Shown here piece by piece: positions 26,405 through 34,982 of a DNA stretch of 64,000 nucleotides. The stretch comes from Terripilifer ovatus. GTDB lineage: Bacteria > Pseudomonadota > Alphaproteobacteria > Rhizobiales > Beijerinckiaceae. Under the pieces are notes generated by a model, which saw nothing but the letters and a program-made list of their open reading frames with translations, had not been told where the DNA came from and searched no databases. The stretch's first letter is position 1, and each line of letters starts with the position of its first letter. A program made the position numbers and the translations under genes. Location of the stretch: positions 62,001-126,000 of the forward strand of contig JARHVB010000005.1 of assembly GCA_029222685.1 (NCBI GenBank), given 5' to 3'.

Positions 26405-27018
26405 TGAAGGAAAAAGCCGACGTCCTGCGCTTCGGAGAATTGACCGCCGCCTGTGCGCATCTGTGCATAGACATGCAAAGAATGTTCGCAGAAGAGACGG
26501 AATGGCGCACGCCGTGGATGAACGCGATACTGCCGAATGTACTGACGCTTGTGTCGGCCCATCCGGATCGCACGATATTCACACGGTTTATTCCGCCAAA
26601 GCGAGTGCAGGATGCGGCGGGCGCGTGGAAACGCTACTACGAACGCTGGCCTTCGATGACCCTCGAACATCTGCATCCGGACATGGTGAGACTGGTTCCG
26701 GAACTGGCCCGATTCACCCCGCCGGCGGAGGTCCTCGACAAACATGTCTACTCGCCGTGGTACGGCAGCGGCCTGCACCTCGCGCTGACGCGCCGCGGCG
26801 TCGACACGCTGATCCTTAGCGGCGCCGAAACGGACGTCTGCGTTCTCGCTGCAGTGCTGGGCGCCGTCGACCGCGGCTATCGCGTCATCCTGGCGACGGA
26901 CGCGCTGTGCAGTTCGACCGACGAAACCCACGACGCCCTGTTGACGCTCTATCGAAACCGTTACGGACAACAAATCGAGACCGTTTCGACCGCGACGATC
27001 GCCGCCAACTGGGGTTGA
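26404..27018 (+). CDS. Isochorismatase-family cysteine hydrolase
   Basis: A 204-residue alpha/beta hydrolase of the isochorismatase/nicotinamidase superfamily. The Asp-Lys-Cys triad is visible as D in CIDMQRMF, K in LDKHVYSPW and C in GAETDVCVLA. It starts at ATG 26404, sharing a base with the transporter stop codon, so the two are translationally coupled. Members hydrolyse amides, N-carbamoyl groups or enol ethers; nothing in the sequence fixes the substrate. Its pairing with a cation transporter is unexplained. Confidence 0.87.
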   Translation: MKEKADVLRFGELTAACAHLCIDMQRMFAEETEWRTPWMNAILPNVLTLVSAHPDRTIFTRFIPPKRVQDAAGAWKRYYERWPSMTLEHLHPDMVRLVPELARFTPPAEVLDKHVYSPWYGSGLHLALTRRGVDTLILSGAETDVCVLAAVLGAVDRGYRVILATDALCSSTDETHDALLTLYRNRYGQQIETVSTATIAANWG

Positions 27019-27167
27019 CCGTTTTCCATTCCAAGATCAACGAATTAAATCATTAAGCGCATCGATATATCCGCTCCTTCTGGCCGCGGTTTAACCACGA
27101 ATCGCTCTACGATCATTTTTAACGGAACCATCCCATGCCTTTCGAATTGTCCGCCGTTGAGTAGGTC

Positions 27168-27521
27168 ATGAGTAGGTTCACGGCGGGGCGCCGAAGGCCA
27201 GTAGTACGGATTGGGCTGATGTTACTTATCCACCTGAGACGCCAACACAGAAAGTATGAACGGCAGACCCCAGACTTTCAGCGCCAGCTCAAAACTCCTC
27301 TCAAAGACCAGCAAAATTCAATAAAGCCATTGCCAATAGGTTCAGGTATTTTTGCAGCCGCTACATTGGTCGGCATTTCGATTATCGCGACGGAATTGCT
27401 GGTCATCGCGACGCCGAGCATAGGCCTTGGCGGAGCATTCATGTTTCTCGTATTGGGAGCGCTCCTGGCGGGCTGTATGCTCGCCAGCGCAATGGTGCGC
27501 ATTTTCAGACGAGAAGAATAA
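27168..27521 (+). CDS. Hypothetical two-helix membrane protein
   Basis: I do not recognise this 117-residue product. The first ~55 residues are basic and hydrophilic, followed by two probable membrane helices (GIFAAATLVGISIIATELLV and FMFLVLGALLAGCMLASAMV) and a short charged tail. The region has lower GC than neighbouring genes and no strong ribosome site, so the start is uncertain and the real gene may begin further in. The opposite strand has a similar-length frame that looks like a shadow. Accept as a tentative gene because of the clear hydrophobic pattern. Confidence 0.4.
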   Translation: MSRFTAGRRRPVVRIGLMLLIHLRRQHRKYERQTPDFQRQLKTPLKDQQNSIKPLPIGSGIFAAATLVGISIIATELLVIATPSIGLGGAFMFLVLGALLAGCMLASAMVRIFRREE

Positions 27522-27799
27522 GGGGCGAATTGCAAGCACACCATCGTCCGCACAAACTCTTTGGACGAGGCGGGCACCACCGCTTCAGCCTCTTGTCGTC
27601 TCGCACCATCCCGACCCAATGGAGGCTATAGACCGCACTTCAACCCTATCGCCCGCTTTCGCCTGCAAGCGGGCTTGTTTCCGGGCACTTCGTTCATCAG
27701 GCCATCAGTAAAAATCTTCAGCCATGCCTCCGGTCAAGGAGTATATTCAGATGGGCCAAAGACCGCATTGCTGGTCCAGTTCATGGCAGGAGATATATC

Positions 27800-28360
27800 A
27801 TGTCCACCATTCACGATGTCGCTGTTTTCGTCGGCAGTCTGCGCAAGGATTCCATCAATCGCAAAGTGGCCAACGCTTTCTCGGAAGTGGCTCCCCCGTC
27901 GCTTAGACTTCGCATCGTCGAAATCGGCAATCTTCCCATCTACAATCAGGACGGCGATTCCAGTCCGCCCGAATCCTGGGTCAAGCTGCGCCAAGACATC
28001 AAGGCCGCGCATGCCGTTCTGTTCGTCACGCCTGAACACAATCGTTCCGTGCCTGCCGCCTTGAAGAATGCGCTCGACATCGCCTCGCGGCCATACGGCC
28101 AGAATGTCTGGAGCGGCAAACCCGGCGCTGTGGTCAGCGCATCTCCCGGAGCGATCGGCGGCTTTGGCGCCAATCATCACCTGCGTCAATCATTGGTCTT
28201 TCTGAATGTTCCCGTCATGCAACAACCGGAAGCCTATCTGGGCGGAGCCGATAAGCTGTTCGATGCAAACGGCAAGATCGCCAATGACGGCACGCGTCAG
28301 TTTCTGGCGAAATTTGCCGAAGCGTTTGCCGACTGGATCAGAACCATCGCCAAAGCCTGA
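27800..28360 (+). CDS. NADPH-dependent FMN reductase
   Basis: Flavodoxin-fold reductase, 186 residues, that reduces FMN (or quinones or azo dyes) with NAD(P)H. The FMN phosphate loop GSLRKDSINRKVA lies at residues 12-24, and PEHNRSVPAALKNALD is the conserved isoalloxazine-side segment. AGGAGA precedes ATG 27800. It could supply reduced flavin to oxygenases such as the LLM-family enzyme 30 kb away, but nothing links them directly. It converges with the next gene across a strong hairpin. Confidence 0.9.
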   Translation: MSTIHDVAVFVGSLRKDSINRKVANAFSEVAPPSLRLRIVEIGNLPIYNQDGDSSPPESWVKLRQDIKAAHAVLFVTPEHNRSVPAALKNALDIASRPYGQNVWSGKPGAVVSASPGAIGGFGANHHLRQSLVFLNVPVMQQPEAYLGGADKLFDANGKIANDGTRQFLAKFAEAFADWIRTIAKA

Positions 28361-28390
28361 GACCGAGGCGTGATGGCAGAATATGGTTTA

Positions 28391-28419
28391 ATCCGCCCCT
28401 TGCTGCGCAAGGGGCGGAT
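28391..28419. terminator. Bidirectional hairpin between convergent genes
   Basis: A perfect 12-base-pair stem (28391-28402 with 28408-28419) encloses a five-base loop, midway between the FMN reductase stop and the end of the opposing gene. There is no clean T-tract. Position and stability make it a likely terminator for both. Confidence 0.7.
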
Positions 28420-28437
28420 GAGAGCGAGCGCTTCTAC

Positions 28438-28830
28438 TCAGCCGGCGTGGGCTGTTTCCCGTTGCGGCTTGAGCGAAGGTTTGAAGGACGCGGCATGTTC
28501 CAGAAGGCCCACGACGCTCACCTTCACCCCGGTGCCGAGTTGCTGCAGCGAGACGGTGCGGCCGTTGGGAAGACAGACGCCATCGCGGTAACCGCCATGC
28601 GATGTCTGCACGAAATGCGCCGGGGTGCTCTCGCCAATTCCGAGCCATTTCTGGATGTCCGGCCCGATATTGCTCAACCGCAGGGGCGTGTCGCATTGAA
28701 GGCAAATGGCGGTCGACGGATCGCCTGCCGCGATCACTCCCATGCTTCCCGACGAGAAACGGGCTGTCACATACTCTTCTTGTTCACGCGCCGGACGTGA
28801 CGCATATAGTTCGAGCGAGTAGTCACACAT
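28438..28830 (-). CDS. Conserved hypothetical protein, CxxC-containing
   Basis: A 130-residue soluble protein I cannot assign to a named family. It opens MCDYSLELYASRPA, has a CLQC pair near residue 43-46 that could bind metal, and a Gly-rich HFVQTSHGGYRDGVCLPNG segment. The ATG at 28830 has AGAGGAG seven bases upstream, and codon use matches the surrounding genes, so it is very likely real. Similar openings occur in rhizobial hypothetical proteins, as far as I recall. It stands alone between two terminator-like or repeat elements. Confidence 0.7.
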   Translation of the reverse strand: MCDYSLELYASRPAREQEEYVTARFSSGSMGVIAAGDPSTAICLQCDTPLRLSNIGPDIQKWLGIGESTPAHFVQTSHGGYRDGVCLPNGRTVSLQQLGTGVKVSVVGLLEHAASFKPSLKPQRETAHAG

Positions 28831-28946
28831 GTGGGCGCTCCTCTTCCTCGGGCACCCCCAGCCATGTTCAGATGATCCCTGAAAGATGGCCTCACGATGA
28901 CTTGAGGGAGCGTCGAACCAAATTTAATGCCGGCCAAATAGAAGCG

Positions 28947-29008
28947 CCCCGCCCTCATCCGCCTCTCGCCAAGCGAGGGCGCCTTCTCCCGTAAATGGAG
29001 AAAGAAGA
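28947..29008. repeat. Degenerate RIME-like intergenic element
   Basis: The stretch begins with CCCCGCCCTCATCCGCCTC and continues to CGCCTTCTCCCGTAAATGGAG. It recalls the rhizobial RIME-type palindromic mosaic (CCTCATCCG ... CCTTCTCCC ... GGGAGAAGG). Only part of the palindrome remains. It lies in the 269-base gap before the glutaminase gene. Assigned from memory of the motif. Confidence 0.45.
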
Positions 29009-29099
29009 ACACGCTCTCGACCGACCGGCATCAAACAGGCATTGTTGCAGAATGTCCGGCCCCCCTTAACGGGAAGGCGCAGGTCTCAACGGAGCCTAG

Positions 29100-30038
29100 A
29101 TGAATAACGCCGAACGCAATCTGGACCTTGTCGTCAAGGAAATCGCTGATGAGATGCGGCAGCGGACAGATCGGGGCGAGGTGGCAACATATATTCCCGA
29201 ACTGGCGAACGTTGACGCCAAAGCCTTCGGCATTGCCGTCATCGACGCGCAGGGCAATGTCGCTGCCGGCGGCGATAGCGACACGCCCTTTTCCATTCAG
29301 AGCATTTCGAAGGTTTTCACGCTCACGATCGCCCTGGGTATGATCGGCGACCGCTTGTGGCGGCGTGTCGGCCGCGAGCCCTCGGGCAATCCATTCAATT
29401 CCATCGTTCAGCTCGAGCGCGAACGGGGCGTACCACGCAATCCCTTCATCAACGCCGGCGCGATCGCCGTCACAGACGTGATCGTATCCGGCCACCAGCC
29501 GCGCGAAGCGCTGGGCGATATTCTGAGATTCATGCAATTTCTGACCAATGACCCGTCCATCGCCATCGACGAGGACGTCGCGGCTTCAGAGAAACGCACC
29601 GGATTTCTCAACACCGCGCTCGCCAACTACATGAAATCCTTTGGTGTCATCGAAAGCCCGGTCGACTACACGCTCGGCGTCTACTTTCACCATTGCGCGA
29701 TTGCCATGTCATGCCGGCAGCTCGCCATGGCCGGACGCTATCTCGCCCATGGCGGCCGCAATCCGTCGACCGGCCTGTCGGTCGTCTCGGCCGAGCGGGC
29801 GCGGCGCATCAACGCGCTGATGCTGACCTGCGGCCACTATGATGGATCGGGGGAGTTCGCCTATCGGGTCGGCCTGCCCGGCAAAAGCGGCGTCGGCGGC
29901 GGCATCCTTGTGGTCGCACCCGGCAAGGCATCGATTGCCGTCTGGTCGCCCGGCCTCGATAAATCGGGCAACTCCCATCTCGGCCGCATCGCGCTGGAGA
30001 CTCTTACCAAGAGGATGGGCTGGTCGATCTTCGGATAA
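29100..30038 (+). CDS. glsA: Glutaminase
   Basis: Hydrolyses glutamine to glutamate and ammonia. The 312-residue protein matches the beta-lactamase-fold glutaminase family, with the nucleophile motif SISK (in [13 protein letters not shown], near residue 64-70), [13 protein letters not shown], and the C-terminal [15 protein letters not shown]. It lies upstream of gstI and glnII, so glutamine-consuming and glutamine-forming functions adjoin. An ATG start at 29100 follows GGAGCC. No signal peptide. Confidence 0.95.
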   Translation: MNNAERNLDLVVKEIADEMRQRTDRGEVATYIPELANVDAKAFGIAVIDAQGNVAAGGDSDTPFSIQSISKVFTLTIALGMIGDRLWRRVGREPSGNPFNSIVQLERERGVPRNPFINAGAIAVTDVIVSGHQPREALGDILRFMQFLTNDPSIAIDEDVAASEKRTGFLNTALANYMKSFGVIESPVDYTLGVYFHHCAIAMSCRQLAMAGRYLAHGGRNPSTGLSVVSAERARRINALMLTCGHYDGSGEFAYRVGLPGKSGVGGGILVVAPGKASIAVWSPGLDKSGNSHLGRIALETLTKRMGWSIFG

Positions 30039-30101
30039 TGTACAAGATTAGCGCCAGTCGACAACACTGGGTGCGCCGCACAATATTTTGAATACTTGCA
30101 C

Positions 30102-30296
30102 CTATCGCTTGCGAGCCCGCTCCGCCTGGATAGCGGCATCGTGATACCAGCCGCTGCCAGATTCGACGATTACCACGCGCGGCGCCTGCAAATCATCTGC
30201 CGGCTTTTCGATGCGACGATTCCCGCCGGCATTTCCAGCAATTTTCCGTGGAAATTGGTAGATTTTCGCAGTTTCGGTTCGAAATTGATTGCTCAC
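30102..30296 (-). CDS. gstI: GstI-like small inhibitor of GSII (DUF2735)
   Basis: A 64-residue basic protein of the DUF2735 family. It has the conserved RTETAKIYQFP at the N-terminus, APRVVIVESGSGWYHDAAIQ in the second half, and a basic tail. In Rhizobium leguminosarum the GstI protein, encoded divergently just upstream of glnII, inhibits translation of glnII mRNA; the position and orientation here are the same. The start is GTG 30296, with AAGGGG six to seven bases upstream. A TATAAT-like box (minus strand, 30345-30340) lies about 45 bases before the start. Easily missed because of its size and GTG start. Confidence 0.82.
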   Translation of the reverse strand: MSNQFRTETAKIYQFPRKIAGNAGGNRRIEKPADDLQAPRVVIVESGSGWYHDAAIQAERARKR

Positions 30297-30431
30297 TTAA
30301 ATTCCCCTTTCGCTCATCGAACAGGGCGACAACGCGGTCATTATAACATAGTTGCCCGCGTTTTTCTCGCTATGCTTTGAAATAAGCGATGAATGCTGAC
30401 ATTATAAGCATGAATACTTCTGCCATTTTAA

Positions 30432-30488
30432 GTGGCATTTCCCTCGCAGGCGATAGCAACACCGGCGCAATTGGCATAACAAATGCTT
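30432..30488 (+). promoter_or_regulatory. Two sigma-54-type promoter matches before glnII
   Basis: TTGGCATAACAAATGCTT (30471-30488) fits the -24/-12 consensus with the required ten bases between GG and GC. A second match, GTGGCATTTCCCTCGCA (30432-30448), has the same spacing. Either would start transcription 60-110 bases before the glnII start codon. Rhizobial glnII is known to use NtrC and sigma-54; I found no convincing NtrC site upstream. Confidence 0.6.
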
Positions 30489-30556
30489 TATCTGCCAGGC
30501 CATCACGGCGCAGACCGGAGCCTGCGCAGCACGCGATGAATCGTAAGAGGGTCACG

Positions 30557-31594
30557 ATGACTAAGTATAAACTCGAGTATATTTGGCTCGACGGCTACAC
30601 GCCGGTGCCAAACCTGCGTGGTAAAACGCAGATCAAGGAGTTCGACAGCTTTCCGTCCCTGGAAGAACTGCCGTTGTGGGGTTTCGACGGAAGTTCGACG
30701 ATGCAGGCGGAAGGGAGCAGTTCAGATTGCGTTCTGAAGCCCATCCGCGTTTTTCCGGATGCCGCCCGCACCAACGGCGTGCTCGTTCTTTGCGAAGTCA
30801 TGATGCCGGATGGCGTCACGCCGCATGTCACCAACAAGCGCGCCACCATTCTTGACGACACGGGCGCATGGTTCGGCTTCGAGCAGGAATATTTTTTCTA
30901 TCAGGACGGCCGCCCGCTCGGCTTTCCCTCAGCCGGCTATCCCGCGCCCCAAGGTCCCTATTACACCGGCGTCGGCTACAAGAATGTCGGCTCGGTTGCC
31001 CGCCAGATCGTCGAGGAACATCTCGACCTGTGCCTGGCCGCCGGCATCAACCATGAAGGCATCAATGCCGAAGTGGCCAAGGGCCAGTGGGAATTCCAGA
31101 TCTTCGGCAAAGGCTCGAAGCGCGCCGCCGACGAAATGTGGATGGCCCGCTACCTGCTGCAGCGCCTGACAGAAAAGTACGGCATCGATATCGAATTCCA
31201 CTGCAAGCCGCTCGGCGACACCGACTGGAACGGCTCCGGCATGCACGCCAATTTCTCGACGGCCTATATGCGCGAGATCGGCGGCAAGGAATATTTCGAG
31301 GCGCTGATGGCAGCCTTCGCAGCCGCCAAGGACGACCACATCGCCGTCTATGGACCCGACAACCACATGCGCCTCACAGGCAAGCATGAGACCGCGTCGA
31401 TCCATCAGTTCAGCTATGGGGTGGCGGACCGCGGCGCCTCGATCCGCGTGCCCCACAGCTTCGTCAACAACGACTACAAAGGCTACCTGGAGGACCGCCG
31501 GCCGAACTCCCAGGGGGACCCCTACGCCATCGCCTCGCAGATCCTGAAGACGATTGCGTCTGTTCCCTCCACGGCCAAGAAGGCCGCGGCCTGA
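30557..31594 (+). CDS. glnII: Glutamine synthetase type II
   Basis: ATP-dependent amidation of glutamate to glutamine by the octa/decameric eukaryotic-type enzyme found in rhizobia and relatives. The 345-residue product has LPLWGFDGSSTMQAEGSSSD near the N-terminus, GFEQEYFFY, NGSGMHANFS, and NNDYKGYLEDRRPNSQGDPY split across the C-terminal catalytic segment. ATG 30557 follows AAGAGGG; an in-frame ATG at 30389 lies before the promoter region and is not used. Unlike GSI it lacks the adenylylation loop, so control is at transcription and, here probably, by the divergent GstI protein. Confidence 0.95.
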   Translation: MTKYKLEYIWLDGYTPVPNLRGKTQIKEFDSFPSLEELPLWGFDGSSTMQAEGSSSDCVLKPIRVFPDAARTNGVLVLCEVMMPDGVTPHVTNKRATILDDTGAWFGFEQEYFFYQDGRPLGFPSAGYPAPQGPYYTGVGYKNVGSVARQIVEEHLDLCLAAGINHEGINAEVAKGQWEFQIFGKGSKRAADEMWMARYLLQRLTEKYGIDIEFHCKPLGDTDWNGSGMHANFSTAYMREIGGKEYFEALMAAFAAAKDDHIAVYGPDNHMRLTGKHETASIHQFSYGVADRGASIRVPHSFVNNDYKGYLEDRRPNSQGDPYAIASQILKTIASVPSTAKKAAA

Positions 31595-31602
31595 CAAGCG
31601 GC

Positions 31603-31624
31603 GGCGCAGCCCGAGGGCTGCGCC
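31603..31624. terminator. Bidirectional hairpin after glnII and copA
   Basis: GGCGCAGCCC (31603-31612) pairs with GGGCTGCGCC (31615-31624), nine to ten base pairs with a tiny loop, in the 54-base gap between convergent glnII and the copper ATPase gene. No U-tract follows, but the location supports a shared terminator. Confidence 0.65.
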
Positions 31625-31648
31625 GTACTCATCTGACCTTCATATAGC

Positions 31649-34015
31649 TCAATCGATTTGAGTTGCCCTCAGCCGCAGCGAGTTCGCAATGACGCTGACG
31701 GACGACAATGCCATCGCCGCGGCCGCGATAATGGGTGACAGCAAGAGACCGAAGACCGGGTAGAGCACGCCTGCTGCGATCGGCACGCCCGCCGCATTGT
31801 AGATGAAGGCGAAGAACAGGTTCTGTCGGATATTGCTCATTGTCGCGGCCGACAGGCGCCTTGCCCGGACGATGCCCTGCAGGTCGCCCTTCAGCAACGT
31901 CACCCCCGCGCTTTCGATGGCAACATCCGTGCCGGTTCCCATGGCGATCCCGACATCGGCCGCGGCCAGCGCCGGGGCGTCATTGACGCCGTCGCCCGCC
32001 ATCGCGACCACACGGCCTTCGCGGCGCAGCTTTTCGACGATCCTGCTTTTGTCCTCTGGCAGGATTTCCGCCTCGATCTCGGTGATCCCAAGCCGCCCGG
32101 CGACAGCTTGCGCGGTCGTGCGGTTGTCTCCCGTCAGCATGACGACGCGGATGCCGTCACCGCGCAGGGCGCGCACCGCCTCGGGCGTGGTCGCCTTGAC
32201 GGGGTCGGCAATGCCGATGATCCCGGCTGCCACACCATCGATGACGACGAAGACGGCCGTTGCGCCATCGAGGCGCAGCGCCTCGGCCTTCGGCTCCAGC
32301 GCCATTGTATCGGCGCCAAGTTCCGCCAGATAGGCGCGATTTCCGACGGCGATCCGCTTGCCGTCGATCGTCCCGACAACGCCTTTGCCGACAGGCGAAT
32401 CGAAGTCCGCGGCCGTGGAGAGAGGAAGTCCCTTTTCCTGTGCGGCGGCAACGATGGCCGCAGCGAGCGGATGTTCGCTGCCCCGCTCCAGACTGGCGGC
32501 GAAGCGCAGAAGGTCGTCCTCACCCATATCTGCCTGCGCGACCACCGCCGTCACCCGCGGCCTGCCTTCGGTCAGCGTGCCCGTCTTGTCGACGACGAGC
32601 GTATCGATCTTCTCAAAGCGCTCCAGTGCTTCGGCGTTCTTGATGAGCACGCCCGATTGCGCGCCGCGGCCGACACCGACCATGATCGCCATCGGCGTTG
32701 CCAGGCCCAAGGCGCAGGGGCAGGCTATGATCAGCACCGAGACCGCGGCAATGAGGCCAAACGTCAGACGCGGTTCCGGTCCCCAGACCGACCAGACGAT
32801 GAAGGCGGTCAGGGCAGCCATGATGACGAGAGGCACAAACCACCCGGAGACCTGATCGGCAAGACGCTGGATCGGCGCCCGGCTGCGCTGCGCATTGGCG
32901 ACCATCTGCACGATCTGGGCGAGCATCGTATCACGGCCGATCTTGTCGGCACGCATCACGAAGCTGCCGGTCTGGTTCATCGTCCCGCCGATCAGTTTTG
33001 CACCGACGCTCTTGGTCACCGGCATGGATTCGCCAGTGACCATGGATTCATCGACAGAACTGCGGCCTTCGACGAGTTCACCATCGACAGGAACTTTCTC
33101 GCCGGGGCGAACGCGCAAACGGTCGCCGACAGCCACCTGCTCGAGATCGATATCCTGCTCGCTGTTGTCAGCGGCGATACGACGTGCGGTCTTGGGCGCA
33201 AGACCGAGCAGGGCACGAATGGCGCCGCCGGTCTGTTCGCGCGCCCGCAGTTCCAGCACCTGTCCCAGCAGGACAAGCACGGTGATGACGGCCGCCGCCT
33301 CGAAATAGATGGCGACGGAGCCGTCATGATTGCGGAACGCCGGCGGAAAGAGCTGCGGCGCGACGGTCGCGACGACGCTGTAGGTCCACGCCACGCCGGT
33401 CCCGAGCGCGATCAGGGTGAACATGTTGAGATTGCGCGTCACCAGCGATTGCCAGGCGCGTTCGAAGAACGGCCAGCCGGCCCAGAGCACCACCGGTGTT
33501 GCCAGCACGAACTGCACCCAGTTCGAGGTCTGCTGCGGCAGCCAGTGCATATTCAGAAGATGTCCGCTCATCTCCAGGATGAAAACCGGAAGGGCGAGAG
33601 CAAGGCCGATCCAGAAGCGACGCGTCATATCCGTGAGTTCGGCACTCGGGCCCGTTTCGAGCGAGGGCATTTCCGGCTCCAGCGCCATGCCGCAGATCGG
33701 ACAGGAGCCAGGCGCGTTCCGGCGTATCTGGGGATGCATCGGGCAGGTGTAGATCGTACCCGGCGGCGCCTGTTCCTGCTGAACCGGCGCGGACTTGAGA
33801 TATTTGGCCGGATCTGCCTGGAACTTGGTTTTGCAGCCTGCGGAACAGAAATAATAGGTCTGGCCTTCGCGTTCGTGGCGATGTTTGGCCGTTCGCGTAT
33901 CGACCGTCATGCCGCAGACGGGATCTTTGGCCTGGAAGCCGTCCGCCTGACCATGGCCGGCGTGGTCATGTGCGGAATGATCGTGGGAATGCGCGGGATC
34001 GGAAGATGGCATCAT
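31649..34015 (-). CDS. copA: Copper-translocating P1B-type ATPase
   Basis: Exports Cu+ (possibly Ag+) from the cytoplasm. The 788-residue protein has a His-rich leader ([14 protein letters not shown]), a YHS domain (about 30-73, DPVCGM ... YYFCSAGCK), a heavy-metal-binding HMBD module (89-113, CPMHP and CPICGM), eight membrane helices with the transport motif CPC near residue 432, the phosphorylation motif DKTGT near 475, and [10 protein letters not shown]. It has no classic GMTCxxC domain. Divergent from csoR across two operators, so induction by copper is expected. Convergent with glnII. Confidence 0.94.
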   Translation of the reverse strand: MMPSSDPAHSHDHSAHDHAGHGQADGFQAKDPVCGMTVDTRTAKHRHEREGQTYYFCSAGCKTKFQADPAKYLKSAPVQQEQAPPGTIYTCPMHPQIRRNAPGSCPICGMALEPEMPSLETGPSAELTDMTRRFWIGLALALPVFILEMSGHLLNMHWLPQQTSNWVQFVLATPVVLWAGWPFFERAWQSLVTRNLNMFTLIALGTGVAWTYSVVATVAPQLFPPAFRNHDGSVAIYFEAAAVITVLVLLGQVLELRAREQTGGAIRALLGLAPKTARRIAADNSEQDIDLEQVAVGDRLRVRPGEKVPVDGELVEGRSSVDESMVTGESMPVTKSVGAKLIGGTMNQTGSFVMRADKIGRDTMLAQIVQMVANAQRSRAPIQRLADQVSGWFVPLVIMAALTAFIVWSVWGPEPRLTFGLIAAVSVLIIACPCALGLATPMAIMVGVGRGAQSGVLIKNAEALERFEKIDTLVVDKTGTLTEGRPRVTAVVAQADMGEDDLLRFAASLERGSEHPLAAAIVAAAQEKGLPLSTAADFDSPVGKGVVGTIDGKRIAVGNRAYLAELGADTMALEPKAEALRLDGATAVFVVIDGVAAGIIGIADPVKATTPEAVRALRGDGIRVVMLTGDNRTTAQAVAGRLGITEIEAEILPEDKSRIVEKLRREGRVVAMAGDGVNDAPALAAADVGIAMGTGTDVAIESAGVTLLKGDLQGIVRARRLSAATMSNIRQNLFFAFIYNAAGVPIAAGVLYPVFGLLLSPIIAAAAMALSSVSVIANSLRLRATQID

Positions 34016-34035
34016 GGCAGGCCCTTCAGGTCAAT

Positions 34036-34083
34036 TACCCCATGGGGGTATAAACGGCTTGCCTTATATACCCCCTTGGGGTA
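34036..34083. promoter_or_regulatory. Two CsoR-type operators in copA/csoR divergent region
   Basis: TACCCCATGGGGGTA (34036-34050) and TACCCCCTTGGGGTA (34069-34083) match the G/C-tract pseudo-palindrome bound by CsoR repressors. The second sits inside the spacer of a likely csoR promoter, TTGCCT (34059-34064) and TATAGG (34082-34087), 17 bases apart. Repressor binding would block both divergent transcripts and release them when Cu+ binds. Confidence 0.85.
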
Positions 34084-34095
34084 TAGGAATCAAGC

Positions 34096-34371
34096 ATGCA
34101 GTCTGAAACCAAATCCTCCTGTCTCAAACGACTGAGCCGCATCGAAGGTCAGGTCCGCGGCATTGCGCGCATGGTCGATGACGATCGCTACTGTATCGAC
34201 GTGGTGAACCAGATTTCAGCCATTCGCGCCGCGCTGGCGCGGGTCGAGGATGAAATCATCAAGGATCACGTCGGCCATTGCGTCGAGCACGCCATCATGT
34301 CCGGCGACAAAACCGAACAGCGGCAAAAGGTCAGCGAACTCGTCGACGCACTCGGCCGGATGGGCCGCTAG
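34096..34371 (+). CDS. csoR: CsoR-family copper-sensing repressor
   Basis: Small all-helical repressor of 91 residues. The Cu+ ligand set C33, H58 and C62 has exactly the spacing (25 and 29 residues) of the known CsoR Cys-His-Cys site. The DNA-binding face includes KRLSRIEGQVRGIARMV. It sits 80 bases from divergent copA with two operators between, and 14 bases before a cupredoxin gene on the same strand. Autoregulation is likely. Ni/Co-sensing RcnR is disfavoured by the ligand pattern and the neighbours. Confidence 0.93.
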   Translation: MQSETKSSCLKRLSRIEGQVRGIARMVDDDRYCIDVVNQISAIRAALARVEDEIIKDHVGHCVEHAIMSGDKTEQRQKVSELVDALGRMGR

Positions 34372-34385
34372 ACAAGAGCACAAAC

Positions 34386-34895
34386 ATGAACCGGACACGC
34401 GCTTCAGCATTTGCTGTGATTTTCACGATCGCCGCCGCCGGCCACGCCTGGGCCGCCGCCGGGCCACACGCCCATGACCATGGCCATGCCATAAGCGACC
34501 ACACCGCGGCCCTGCCGTATGGGGAACCCGGCGATCCGAAGAAGCCGGCCCGCCCCATATCGGTCGTCATGACCGATGGCGAAGGAAAAATGGCATTCAT
34601 TCCTGCCGCGATCGAAGTCCGGCAGGGAGACCAGATCAGGTTCATGCTGCGCAACAATGGCGTTTCCGATCATGAACTCGTTCTTGGAACGCTGGAGACG
34701 AATCTCGAACACGCCAGGGACATGGCGGGCAATCCCGATATGAAACACGAGGAGCCGAACGCCAGGCGCCTGGAGCCTAAAAAGACTGGCGAAATTCTCT
34801 GGCGGTTTACCAAGGTTGGAGAATTTGACTTCTCCTGCCTGATTCCGGGCCATCGCGAAGCCGGGATGACCGGAAAGATCATCGTCAAGCCATGA
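34386..34895 (+). CDS. Periplasmic cupredoxin (CopI-like)
   Basis: A 169-residue secreted copper protein. A signal peptide ends near AWA (residue 23), followed by a His-rich segment (PHAHDHGH) and a cupredoxin domain. Type-1 copper ligands are visible as H96 (SDHE), C151 and H156 (SCLIPGH) and M161 (EAGM). It is probably co-transcribed with csoR (14-base gap) and thus induced by copper. By analogy with CopI-type proteins it would protect the periplasm from Cu+ or shuttle copper. ATG 34386. Confidence 0.88.
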   Translation: MNRTRASAFAVIFTIAAAGHAWAAAGPHAHDHGHAISDHTAALPYGEPGDPKKPARPISVVMTDGEGKMAFIPAAIEVRQGDQIRFMLRNNGVSDHELVLGTLETNLEHARDMAGNPDMKHEEPNARRLEPKKTGEILWRFTKVGEFDFSCLIPGHREAGMTGKIIVKP

Positions 34896-34982
34896 TCGGC
34901 TGCCAACGAAACGGCGAAACCCGGCGATAGTGAAGGCCGCGGCGTCTAGGCAGCCAGCCTGCGTCCAGATTGAAAAATTGAG

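Noticed and set aside
27278..27619. A 113-codon minus-strand frame opposite the two-helix membrane protein
   Set aside because: The plus-strand frame has a clear two-helix pattern, while this one looks like its complement.
32108..34135. A 675-codon plus-strand open frame opposite the copper ATPase
   Set aside because: Low-complexity His/Arg/Asp-rich translation with no domain; it would also run across the CsoR operators.
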